Shown in pieces: positions 8,102 to 16,120 of a DNA stretch of 64,000 bases (position 1 is the first letter of the stretch; every line of letters begins with the position of its first letter). The position numbers and the translations under genes are program-made. A model generated the notes under the pieces. That model saw only the letters and a program-made list of their open reading frames with translations, made no database searches and was not told where the DNA came from. Origin of the DNA: Xanthobacteraceae bacterium (GTDB lineage: Bacteria; Pseudomonadota; Alphaproteobacteria; Rhizobiales; Xanthobacteraceae); assembly GCA_022841625.1 (NCBI GenBank), contig JALHRD010000001.1:1-64000 (forward strand), read 5' to 3'.

Positions 8102-9076
8102 TTACCCAAGCCCTCCCACTTCGGCTTCGAGTAGCGACCAGCACCCCGCGCCCAACCGCTCCCGCCATTGCGAATAAACACCCGCAAGCCGCGGCCGAAA
8201 CGCGCTCTGATCAGCGTCATTAATCAGCAAGCCGCGCCGCGTGAGATCCTGCCGCAAGCGTGCATTCAGAGTGGCCTGGTCCATGCGCTGTTGCTGCACA
8301 TGGGCGACCACGTTGCGCGCAATTGTGTCCCGGATATCGTCGGGTAATCGCCGCCACGTCGGAAGATGGGCCATCAGATTGAACCCGGACCACATATGGT
8401 TGGTCATGCTCACGTAGCGCAACAACTTATAAAGTTTGAAGCCCTCGATGACCGCGAGCGGATTCTCTTGCGCAGTGACCTGTCCGCTCGCAAGCCCGTC
8501 ATAGAGTTGATTGGCGGGAATAATCACTGGCTCCGCCCCCAGCGCCTGAAATGTATCGAAGATCAACTGGCCGGGCGGCACTCGAATGCGCATCCCCGCG
8601 AGGTCGTCGGGCGCCGCAACCGCACGCGCGACGCTCGCGACCTGGCGCATGCCGTTGTCAAAGCCGCCGTGCGGAAAAAGGTACATGCCCTTCGCCGCCA
8701 TCTCGGCGCCGATGAAATCGCCGAGCGGACCGTCGATCACCTTGTGCGCCTGCGCCGCGCTGCTAAAGGCAAACGGCACTTGCTGCACCTCTGCGACCGG
8801 GGCCACGGTGCCAATGATCCCACCCATCAGGGTGTAAAACTGAATTTCGCCATCGATCAGGAGCCGCAGCGCTGCCGGATCGCCGCCCGCGACCTTGCCG
8901 TTTTCGGCATGCACCGTCGCACCGACCCGGCCGCCGGTTTGCGCATTGATCGCAGTCCACATCCTGACGAGATTGCGATGCAGGGTGCTGCCATCGGACT
9001 GACCGTGGTACTGAATGAAGCTATAGTCCGGAACCGACACCTGATTCACTGTATTCACTGTCCTCGTGGGCCGCAT
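8102..9076 (-). CDS. TRAP-transporter DctP-like solute-binding protein lacking a signal peptide
   Basis: 324 aa. The body is that of DctP periplasmic receptors: a G-rich N-terminal segment, VQQVPFAFSSAAQAHKVIDG, the loop GMRIRVPPGQLIFDTFQALGAEPV with the carboxylate-binding Arg, and NQLYDGLASGQVTAQENPL. Unlike the family, the first 20 residues (MRPTRTVNTVNQVSVPDYSF) are not hydrophobic, and no upstream in-frame hydrophobic start exists before the type D repeat. The DctQ/DctM membrane subunits are absent. Either it is cytoplasmic, or its original signal sequence has been lost. The start is 40 bases from the repeat pair. Confidence 0.8.
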   Translation of the reverse strand: MRPTRTVNTVNQVSVPDYSFIQYHGQSDGSTLHRNLVRMWTAINAQTGGRVGATVHAENGKVAGGDPAALRLLIDGEIQFYTLMGGIIGTVAPVAEVQQVPFAFSSAAQAHKVIDGPLGDFIGAEMAAKGMYLFPHGGFDNGMRQVASVARAVAAPDDLAGMRIRVPPGQLIFDTFQALGAEPVIIPANQLYDGLASGQVTAQENPLAVIEGFKLYKLLRYVSMTNHMWSGFNLMAHLPTWRRLPDDIRDTIARNVVAHVQQQRMDQATLNARLRQDLTRRGLLINDADQSAFRPRLAGVYSQWRERLGAGCWSLLEAEVGGLG

Positions 9077-9116
9077 CCGTGCTCCTCAGTCGGCGCGGCA
9101 ATGCGACAAGTGGCCA

Positions 9117-9194
9117 CTAGTGTGGCGGTTCAGAAGTCCGCTACATTCTCGCGGCGAGTCCAAATAGCGGACTTCTGAACCTAAGCCACACTAG
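9117..9194. repeat. CTAG hairpin, type D (core GTTCAGAAGTCCGC)
   Basis: Arms begin and end with CTAGTGTGGC / GCCACACTAG; bulge is G on one side and TTAG on the other; inner stem GTTCAGAAGTCCGC. Joined by the 13-nt linker AATCAATGAGTTG to the type B hairpin. Same D-linker-B pair at 22698-22861 (inverted), 34305-34482 and 55729-55894. Confidence 0.9.
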
Positions 9195-9207
9195 AATCAA
9201 TGAGTTG

Positions 9208-9280
9208 CTAGTGTCCCGATTCCGAAGTTCGTTACTGAGCGCGCTGCAAGATGATACGAACTTCGGAATCGGGACACTAG
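9208..9280. repeat. CTAG hairpin, type B
   Basis: Both arms are CTAGTGTCCCGATTCCGAAG with TTCG at the end, a perfect 24-bp inverted repeat without the usual bulge. It forms the second half of a D-B pair between the divergent DctP-like and Bug genes. Confidence 0.9.
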
Positions 9281-9366
9281 TGTGGCGGACGTTTAACAGC
9301 CTACAATAGCGCGTGACAGCGCCTCAGAATCCACTATTTTTCAAAGGCATGCAGGGAGATTTTTTC

Positions 9367-10386
9367 ATGAGACCGATGTCGCAAGCAAGCATTCTCGCCG
9401 GCGTGATGGCTATCGTTCTGGCGATGCCGATTTCGCCGGCCCAGGCGCAGGCAGATTTCTATAAGGGCAAGACCGTCTCGATCGTGATCGGGGCCAAGAC
9501 TGGCAGCCTCGCCGTGGCCGCGCAACTCGTCGGCCGGCATTTGGGGCAGCATATTCCCGGCAATCCGACCGTGATCAACCGGCAGATGCCGGGGGGCGCC
9601 CATCTCAACGCGACCAACAACATCTTCAACGTCGCCGACGCCGACGGGCTTAACATCTTGGCAGCCAACCCGAACGTCGCCATGGGTCAGCTCGCAAAGA
9701 TTCCCAATGTCCGCTTCGACGTATCGCAATTTATTTGGCTCGGCTCATCCGGCCCCGACGGATCGATGTTCTCGATCCGCGCATCGCTGCCGTACAAGAC
9801 GTTCCAGGAAATGCGGAATTCCGGCAAGGAATACGTCGCCGGAACGACTGGACCCGGGTCCAATGCCCATGACATGCCGCTGCTGCTGAAGGAATTCGCA
9901 GGACTCAAGATTCGGCTGGTCGCCGGCTATGCGGCCAACAGCGACATCCTGCTGGCGGTCGAGCGCGGCGAGTCCGATGCCTATTCGGCGCTCGCCACCA
10001 CCATCCAGCTTGCGGTTGACCGTGGCGCCGTGCGGCCGCTGGTCCGTAGCCGCACGCCGGTGCCGGGCTGGAACCACCTGCCGACCGATGAATCGCTTGC
10101 CACCAACGACACCGGCCGCGCGCTGATGGCGATCCGCGGCATCCCGCAATCGATCGGCCGCGCCTTCGCCGTGCGCCCGGGCACGCCGCCCGAACGCGTG
10201 GCGATGCTGCGCGAGGCGCTCGCCAAGACTCTGAAGGATCCGGCATTCCTGGCCGAGGCCGAGAAGGCGAAAATCCATATGGAATTCATCCCGGCCGAAA
10301 CCGTCACCAAGTGGTTCGGCGATCTCCTCAACCAGCCGCCGCCGGTGCTGGAAGCGATGAACAAATATCTCAAGGTTGGCGAGTAG
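9367..10386 (+). CDS. Tripartite-tricarboxylate (Bug/TctC-type) periplasmic receptor, first of three tandem copies
   Basis: 339 aa from the ATG with AGGGAG eight bases upstream; an in-frame GTG at 9313 would add 18 residues lacking SD. Signal peptide with cleavage after SPAQAQA (about residue 28). The mature start ADFYKGKTVSIVIGAKTGS and GRHLGQHIPGNPTVINRQMP match the N-terminal lobe of TTT-family receptors. It is strongly alike along its whole length to the two genes that follow, evidence of tandem duplication. No TctA or TctB membrane gene is linked, so the ligand and transporter are unknown; Bug receptors typically bind carboxylates. Confidence 0.9.
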   Translation: MRPMSQASILAGVMAIVLAMPISPAQAQADFYKGKTVSIVIGAKTGSLAVAAQLVGRHLGQHIPGNPTVINRQMPGGAHLNATNNIFNVADADGLNILAANPNVAMGQLAKIPNVRFDVSQFIWLGSSGPDGSMFSIRASLPYKTFQEMRNSGKEYVAGTTGPGSNAHDMPLLLKEFAGLKIRLVAGYAANSDILLAVERGESDAYSALATTIQLAVDRGAVRPLVRSRTPVPGWNHLPTDESLATNDTGRALMAIRGIPQSIGRAFAVRPGTPPERVAMLREALAKTLKDPAFLAEAEKAKIHMEFIPAETVTKWFGDLLNQPPPVLEAMNKYLKVGE

Positions 10387-10397
10387 CCGAACGGACC

Positions 10398-10424
10398 TCC
10401 GGAGCCGCGCGCCGCGGCTCCGGA
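10398..10424. other. GC stem-loop between the first two Bug genes
   Basis: TCCGGAGCCGCG pairs perfectly with CGCGGCTCCGGA around a three-base loop, 12 bases after the stop codon. There is no U-run on either side, but A-rich DNA follows before the next SD. It may act as an attenuator or protect the upstream mRNA end. Confidence 0.5.
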
Positions 10425-10469
10425 ACGGAGACTGCCAAAAAAGCAGGCAAAAAAAGCAGGGAGGAGTTC

Positions 10470-11492
10470 ATGCGGCGCGCTCGCTGGTCTGGCCTCCTCA
10501 CCTGCGCTCTGCTCCTGCTGATGACTCCGCATGCGGCCAAGGCGCAGGCCGATTTCTACAAGGGCAAGACCGTCACCATCGTGGTCGGAACCCGGGTCGG
10601 CGGCTCGATCGGCAACACCTCCTTGGTTGTCAGCCGCCACCTCGGACGGTTTATCCCAGGAAACCCGGCGGTCATCCTGCGGCAGATGCCTGGTGGCGCG
10701 CATCTCAATGCCACCAACCATGTCTTCAATGTCGCCGAGCCAGACGGCCTTACGATGCTTGGCGTCAATCCCGCGATTGCCATGGCGCAACTCGCCAAAG
10801 TGCAGTCGGTGCGATTTGATGTCCGGCAATTCCAGTGGCTGGGCTCAACCGGCCCCGATGGCACGCTGTTCGCGGTTCGCGCGAGCCTGCCTTACAAGAC
10901 CTTCAAAGACATCCAGAACGCCAAAGAGGAAATCGTGGTCGGCACCACCGGCCCCGGCTCCAATTCGCACGACGTGCCGCTGCTGCTGAAAGAATTCGCT
11001 GGCGCCAAGTTCAAATTGCTCGCCGGGTTCCAGGCCAATGGCGACATCCGGCTCGCGCTCGAACGCGGTGAAGCTGACGGCTGGTCGGCGCTGTCGACCC
11101 CCATCCGCCAAGCAGCCGCCGCCGGCGCGGTGCGCCCCCTGGTGCGCGGCCGAAGCCCGGTCAAAGGCTTCGAGCACCTGCCGGTCGACCAGGATATCAC
11201 CCCGCCCGGTATCGGAAGGTCGCTGATGGTCATCCGCGGCACGCCGCTGGCCATCGGTAAACCGTTTGCGATGCGGCCCGGCACACCGCCGGATCGCGTC
11301 GCTATACTGCGCGACGCTTTTGCAAAAGTTGTGCAAGATCCGCAATTCCTGGCTGACGCCGAAAAAATGCAGATCGAAATCGATGCCTTGAGCGCTGAGC
11401 AGGTGACCAAGGACTTCGGCGCCATGATGAACCAGCCGCCGGAAGCAATCGAAGCCATGCACAGATACATCAAGCTCGATAGCGGTGGTTGA
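10470..11492 (+). CDS. Bug/TctC-type periplasmic receptor, second tandem copy
   Basis: 340 aa from the ATG preceded by GGAGGAG. Signal peptide LLTCALLLLMTPHAAKAQA, mature start ADFYKGKTVTIVVGTRVGGS. Blocks such as HIF/VFNVAEPDGLT, LPYKTFKDIQNAKEE and TTGPGSNSHDVPLLLKEFAG are shared with both neighbours; they line the presumed ligand cleft. It lies 83 bases after the first copy and 120 before the third, on one strand, so co-transcription is likely but interrupted by a stem-loop and a dispersed palindrome. Confidence 0.9.
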   Translation: MRRARWSGLLTCALLLLMTPHAAKAQADFYKGKTVTIVVGTRVGGSIGNTSLVVSRHLGRFIPGNPAVILRQMPGGAHLNATNHVFNVAEPDGLTMLGVNPAIAMAQLAKVQSVRFDVRQFQWLGSTGPDGTLFAVRASLPYKTFKDIQNAKEEIVVGTTGPGSNSHDVPLLLKEFAGAKFKLLAGFQANGDIRLALERGEADGWSALSTPIRQAAAAGAVRPLVRGRSPVKGFEHLPVDQDITPPGIGRSLMVIRGTPLAIGKPFAMRPGTPPDRVAILRDAFAKVVQDPQFLADAEKMQIEIDALSAEQVTKDFGAMMNQPPEAIEAMHRYIKLDSGG

Positions 11493-11505
11493 GTATCGGG
11501 AGCAA

Positions 11506-11595
11506 GGGTGGGCAAAGGCGCGGAGCGCCGTGCCCACCGCAGCCACAGAACTGCGGGGCGGATGATGGTGGGCACGCTTCGCTTTGCCCAGCCTA
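11506..11595. repeat. Dispersed GGTGGGCA palindrome cluster
   Basis: GGTGGGCA...TGCCCACC (11507-11538) encloses an inner GGCGC/GCGCC stem, and 11567-11593 carries a related copy, GGTGGGCACGCTTCGCTTTG followed by CCCAGCC. Similar GGTGGGCAAAGCGAAGCG elements are, to my knowledge, common intergenic repeats in Bradyrhizobium-like genomes. It lies in the 120-bp gap between the second and third Bug genes. Confidence 0.6.
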
Positions 11596-11612
11596 CACGG
11601 GAGGGAAACGCC

Positions 11613-12629
11613 ATGCGCCTAACGCTCAGCATTCCTGCGGCTTGCTTTCTCGTGGCGACGATGCACGCGCCCGCCCATGCCCAAGCCGATTTCTACAAGG
11701 GCAAGACCGTCACCGTGGTGGTCGGGGCGCGCGCCGTCGGCAGCTTGTCGGTGTCCGCGCAAATCCTGGCGCGGCATTGGGGCCGCCACATTCCCGGCAA
11801 TCCCACCGTGGTCCTGCGGCAAATGCCGGGTGGCGCTCATCTCAACGCCACCAATCATGTATTCAATGTCGCCGAACCCGACGGACTTACAGTGCTCGCG
11901 GCCAACCCGCAGGTCGCCATGGCGCAACTGCTCAAGATGCCGGCGGTGCGCTTCGATATCCGTCAGTTCATCTGGATCGGCTCCTCCGGCGCGGACGCCG
12001 CGATGTTCGCCATCCACCCAAGCCTTCCCTACAAATCCTTCAAGGATCTTCAGAACGCCAAGGAAGAACTGGTCATCGGAACGACCGGGCCGGGCTCGAA
12101 TTCCCACGACGTCCCGTTCCTGCTGAAGGAATTTGCCGGCGCCAAATTCAGGCTGGTGTCAGGCTATGCCGCCAACAGCGATATCAAGCTCGCGATCGAA
12201 CGCCGGGAGGTCGACGGCTGGACTGCGCTCGCGACCACCATTCGCGTCGCCGGCGAGCAAGGCATCGTCCGACCGATGGTGCGTTCGAGCCGCGCGCCGG
12301 TGCCGGGCTTCGATCATCTTCCGGTCGACGAGGATCTCGCGCTGAGCGAACTCGGCCGTTCGCTGATGACAATCCGTGGAACGCCGCTCGGCATTGGCCG
12401 ACCGTTCGGCTTGCGGATGGGGACGCCCGCCGACCGGGTTGCCATGCTGCGCGATTCACTCATCAGAGCGCTGGCCGATCCAAAGTTTCTGGCCGAGAGC
12501 AAGACCGCACAGATCGATGTCGGGCCTCTTGGCGCGAACGAAGTGACCGACGCGTTTAGCGCCATGATCAATCAGCCACCGCAGGTTCTGGACGCGATCG
12601 GGAAATATCTCAAAGCCGGCGGCGATTGA
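11613..12629 (+). CDS. Bug/TctC-type periplasmic receptor, third tandem copy
   Basis: 338 aa from the ATG preceded by GGAGGG. Signal peptide (LSIPAACFLVATMHAPAHAQA). The mature protein again begins ADFYKGKTVTVVVGARAVGS and keeps RHIPGNPTVVLRQMPGGAHL and TTGPGSNSHDVPFLLKEFAG. Its ligand loop differs from the second copy at RREVDGWTALATTIRVAGEQ. It ends six bases before the end of the convergent recJ gene, leaving no room for a separate terminator. Confidence 0.9.
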   Translation: MRLTLSIPAACFLVATMHAPAHAQADFYKGKTVTVVVGARAVGSLSVSAQILARHWGRHIPGNPTVVLRQMPGGAHLNATNHVFNVAEPDGLTVLAANPQVAMAQLLKMPAVRFDIRQFIWIGSSGADAAMFAIHPSLPYKSFKDLQNAKEELVIGTTGPGSNSHDVPFLLKEFAGAKFRLVSGYAANSDIKLAIERREVDGWTALATTIRVAGEQGIVRPMVRSSRAPVPGFDHLPVDEDLALSELGRSLMTIRGTPLGIGRPFGLRMGTPADRVAMLRDSLIRALADPKFLAESKTAQIDVGPLGANEVTDAFSAMINQPPQVLDAIGKYLKAGGD

Positions 12630-12635
12630 TCGGCG

Positions 12636-14468
12636 TCAAAGCCTGGAAATCTCATCCACCGCCGCCACGTCCAGAATCCGCAATTGCACCCGCTCCTCGC
12701 CCTGCCAGCGGTCGAGCGCGAGGCTGCCAGCGACATGCACGGTGCGCCCGCGGTTCTGCACCAGGGCAGCGCCAAGTTTCTGCCCGACCGCGCGAAATGC
12801 AATCGCGTTAAGCCCGACGCCATCGCCGGCGCGCAGCCGGACCCGCACATGCGCCTGCCCGACTTCGTCGGCATAGGCCAGCGTATGCGCGGGCAGCGCC
12901 ACCACGGGCTCCGGATTGCCGGCGCCGAACGGGCCGGCCTGCGCGATGGTGGCGATGGTTTCGCCGGTCGCGGCCGCCGCGGTGAGCGCACCGTCGATCA
13001 GAAGCGCATCCTCGCGTCGCGCAGCGGCGACGGCCTCGCTCAGCGATTGTTCGAGAAACGCCCGGAACGCGGCGAGCGCATCCTTGCGCAGCGTGACGCC
13101 GGCCGCCATGGCGTGACCGCCGCCTTTAATCAGCAGCCCATCGCCCACCGCTTGGCGCACGACCCGGCCGAGATCGACCCCGGCAATCGAGCGGCCCGAG
13201 CCGGTGCCGATCCCGCCCGGCTCAAGCGCAATGGCAAATGCGGGACGGCCGAACCGCTCCTTCAACCGAGCGGCCACCAGTCCAACCACGCCCGGATGCC
13301 AGCCTTCGGCGGCGGTCACCACCACTGCGCCCTTCTCCTCGAAACCGAGCGCCGCCATCGCCTCGGCTTCGGCTTGCGCAACGGTCGCCGATTCAATGGC
13401 GCGGCGCTCGCCGTTGAGCCGATCAAGTTCGGCGGCAATACGCGCAGCCTCCGTCGGATCGTTCGCCAGCAGCAATTCAACGCCGAGCGAGGCACGGCCG
13501 ATCCGCCCGCCGGCATTGATGCGCGGCCCGAGCAGGAAACCGAGATGAAACGGTTCCGGCGGGCCGCTCAACCGCGACACGTCCATCAATGCGGTCAGAC
13601 CGAGATGATCGCGCCGGCGCATCGCCAATAGCCCCTTGGCGACAAAAGCGCGGTTGAGCCCCTTGAGCGGCACCACATCGGCAACAGTGCCGAGCGCCAC
13701 CAGATCGAGCAAATCGAGCAAGTCGGGCTCCGTCCGGTCGGCGTTCCAAAAATTACGCCGCCGCAGTTCGCGGTTCGCCGCCACCACGGTCATGAACACC
13801 AGCCCAACCGCGGCAAGGTGGCCGAGCTTGGACAGATCGTCGAGCCGGTTCGGATTGACCACCGCCAGCGCCGGCGGCAGCGTCTCGTCGGCGAGATGAT
13901 GATCGATAACGACGGTCTCCATGCCAAGCCGCGCGGCCTCTTGCAGCGGCTCATAGCTGGTGGTCCCGCAATCGACGGTCATCAGCAGCGTGGCACCACG
14001 CCCGGCCAGGGCGCGGATCGCCTCGACATTCGGCCCATAGCCTTCGAACTGGCGATCCGGAATATGGATAATCGGCTCAAGGCCGGCGAACCGCAGAAAC
14101 CGCGCCAGCGTCGCCGCGGAAGTCGCGCCGTCGACGTCGTAATCGCCAAAGATTGCGATCTGCTCGCTGCGTTCGACCGCATCGGCGATCCGCGCCGCCG
14201 CCGCATCCATACCTAAAATCACGCTCGGATCGGGCATCAGCGCTCGCACCGTCGGATCGAGATGACGGACGGCATCCTCGATTTCGACCCCGCGCCCGGC
14301 CAGCACCCTTGCCAGGAGGTCCGGCAGCTCGTGCCGCTGCGCTATCGCCAGCGCTCGCGCGGAGCCGCGCTCGTCCAGCCGGTCGCGCCAGGCACGGCCG
14401 GTTGCCGATTGCGAAACGCCGAGAAAGTGGCGGCGCTCGCCAAAGGCCGATACGAAGGGACTGGACAA
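12636..14468 (-). CDS. recJ: Single-stranded-DNA-specific exonuclease RecJ
   Basis: 610 aa, normal for RecJ. A 5'-3' ssDNA exonuclease of recombination and mismatch/base-excision repair. The DHH phosphoesterase motifs are all visible: FGDYDVDGATS (about 107-117), DCGTT (166-170) and the DHH triplet (189-191), then the DHHA1 domain with GGHAMAAGVT and a C-terminal OB-fold. In related genomes recJ follows glpX and hom directly; here a small gene on the opposite strand separates them. Confidence 0.97.
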   Translation of the reverse strand: MSSPFVSAFGERRHFLGVSQSATGRAWRDRLDERGSARALAIAQRHELPDLLARVLAGRGVEIEDAVRHLDPTVRALMPDPSVILGMDAAAARIADAVERSEQIAIFGDYDVDGATSAATLARFLRFAGLEPIIHIPDRQFEGYGPNVEAIRALAGRGATLLMTVDCGTTSYEPLQEAARLGMETVVIDHHLADETLPPALAVVNPNRLDDLSKLGHLAAVGLVFMTVVAANRELRRRNFWNADRTEPDLLDLLDLVALGTVADVVPLKGLNRAFVAKGLLAMRRRDHLGLTALMDVSRLSGPPEPFHLGFLLGPRINAGGRIGRASLGVELLLANDPTEAARIAAELDRLNGERRAIESATVAQAEAEAMAALGFEEKGAVVVTAAEGWHPGVVGLVAARLKERFGRPAFAIALEPGGIGTGSGRSIAGVDLGRVVRQAVGDGLLIKGGGHAMAAGVTLRKDALAAFRAFLEQSLSEAVAAARREDALLIDGALTAAAATGETIATIAQAGPFGAGNPEPVVALPAHTLAYADEVGQAHVRVRLRAGDGVGLNAIAFRAVGQKLGAALVQNRGRTVHVAGSLALDRWQGEERVQLRILDVAAVDEISRL

Positions 14469-14557
14469 GATGGACTACATCGTTCTGTTGATGGACGAAT
14501 CGTTCACCCTATTGTCCGAAACCCTGCGTCCAAGCGCCATGCCGTCAGGAGCCCAGA

Positions 14558-15100
14558 ATGGCCCGTGTTGAAGACCTCAAGCCCGAAAGTCTCAGTCCCC
14601 AGCAAAAGGCGATCTTTGAACGAATCGCGGGCAGCCGCGGCGGAACCGTGCGCGGCCCATTCGCCATCTGGATGCGTAACCCCGCCATTGCTGACGCCGC
14701 TGACAAATTCGGCACGATCTTGCGCAATGGCAATCTCGACCTGCGACTGTTCGAGTTGATGGTGCTTCTGGTCGCCCGCCATTGGTCGGCGCAATACGAG
14801 TGGTACGCCCACGCCCGGCACGCGGTTCAAGCGGGCATCGCAGCCGAAGCAATCGAAGCCATCCGGCACGGGCGCAAGCCGGAGCTTGCACAGGAGAATG
14901 AGCGGCTGGTCTACGACCTCGTCACCGAGATGAACCAGACGCGGACCCTTTCGCAAGCGACCTACGACCGCGCGGTCGCCATGCTCGGGCTCGACCGTGT
15001 GATCGAGCTGATCACCGCGCTCGGTTTTTATACCATGGTCGCGATTATGCTGAACGGATTCGACGCGCCGGTGCCGGGTGGCGAGCGGCCGTTGCCTTAG
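14558..15100 (+). CDS. Carboxymuconolactone-decarboxylase/AhpD-like family protein
   Basis: 180 aa. All-helical CMD fold with the conserved block FELMVLLVARHWSAQYEWYAHARHAVQAG: Glu, two His and Ala of the active-site helix are present, but there is no CXXC, so AhpD-type peroxidase redox chemistry is unlikely. Relatives include gamma-carboxymuconolactone decarboxylase and uncharacterised enzymes. It lies in inverted orientation between recJ and glpX, 10 bases from the glpX stop. Confidence 0.85.
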   Translation: MARVEDLKPESLSPQQKAIFERIAGSRGGTVRGPFAIWMRNPAIADAADKFGTILRNGNLDLRLFELMVLLVARHWSAQYEWYAHARHAVQAGIAAEAIEAIRHGRKPELAQENERLVYDLVTEMNQTRTLSQATYDRAVAMLGLDRVIELITALGFYTMVAIMLNGFDAPVPGGERPLP

Positions 15101-15109
15101 CGGCGAGGA

Positions 15110-16111
15110 TCAATCCAGGTGAAACTTCTCAAGCTGGCGATGCTCGGCACGAATCCAACGCACGGTGCCGGTAATTGAGCGCATCACCACGGTTTCGGTT
15201 TCGATGATGTCGCCGCGGAAACGCACGCCCTTGAGCATGGCGCCAGTGGTGACGCCGGTGGCCGCGAACAGGCAATCACCGCGCACCATGTCCTCGATCT
15301 CGTAGCGCTTGCGCGCATCCTTGATGCCCATCTTGAGCGATCGTTCGCGCCGCTCCTCGGTATCGAGCACCAGCCGGCACTGCATCTGGCCGCCGATACA
15401 GCGCAGCGCCGCCGCTGCCAGCACCCCTTCCGGCGCGCCGCCGGTGCCGAGATAGATGTCGATACCCGAGTGCTCGGGGTCGGCGGTGTGGATGACGCCG
15501 GCCACGTCGCCATCGCTAATCAGCGCGACCGAGCCGCCGGCCTTGCGTACGCCCGCGATCAAATCGGCATGGCGCGGGCGATCGAGCAAAAGCGCGGTGA
15601 TTTCTTGCGGTCTGACACCCTTGGCCTTAGCAAGATTGAGAATGTTTTCTTCCGCCGGCGCATCGAGGTCGACCACGCCTTTGGGATAGCCGGGCCCGAT
15701 GGCGATCTTTTCCATATAAACGTCCGGCGCGTGCAACAGCGTGCCTGCCTCGGCCATTGCCAAGGTCGCGATCGCACCCGGCATGTTCTTGGCGCACAGC
15801 GTTGTGCCTTCGAGCGGGTCGACCGCGATGTCGACTCTCGGCCCGTGCTTGTTGCCGACCTTCTCGCCGATATACAGCATGGGCGCCTCGTCGAGTTCGC
15901 CCTCCCCGATCACCACCGTGCCGTCGATCGGCAGCTTGTTAAGCTCACGCCGCATGGCGTCGACGGCGGCCTGGTCAGAGTCCTTCTCGCGGCCGTGACC
16001 ACGCAGCCGCGCCGCCGACACCGCCGCACGCTCAGTCACGCGCACGATCTCGATCGAGAGGATGCGCTCCAGCACCAGGTCCGACTGAACGGTAATCGAT
16101 GGATTGGTCAT
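15110..16111 (-). CDS. glpX: Class II fructose-1,6-bisphosphatase
   Basis: 333 aa, full length. Hydrolyses fructose 1,6-bisphosphate to fructose 6-phosphate in gluconeogenesis and, in autotrophs, the Calvin cycle. Metal- and phosphate-binding motifs of the GlpX family are seen: GEGELDEAPMLY (about 69-80), DPLEGTT (98-104) and the C-terminal ATGVTTGAMLKGVRF. It is nine bases from hom on the same strand, in an operon with hom and the aminotransferase. Confidence 0.97.
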   Translation of the reverse strand: MTNPSITVQSDLVLERILSIEIVRVTERAAVSAARLRGHGREKDSDQAAVDAMRRELNKLPIDGTVVIGEGELDEAPMLYIGEKVGNKHGPRVDIAVDPLEGTTLCAKNMPGAIATLAMAEAGTLLHAPDVYMEKIAIGPGYPKGVVDLDAPAEENILNLAKAKGVRPQEITALLLDRPRHADLIAGVRKAGGSVALISDGDVAGVIHTADPEHSGIDIYLGTGGAPEGVLAAAALRCIGGQMQCRLVLDTEERRERSLKMGIKDARKRYEIEDMVRGDCLFAATGVTTGAMLKGVRFRGDIIETETVVMRSITGTVRWIRAEHRQLEKFHLD

Positions 16112-16120
16112 CAGGTCGCC

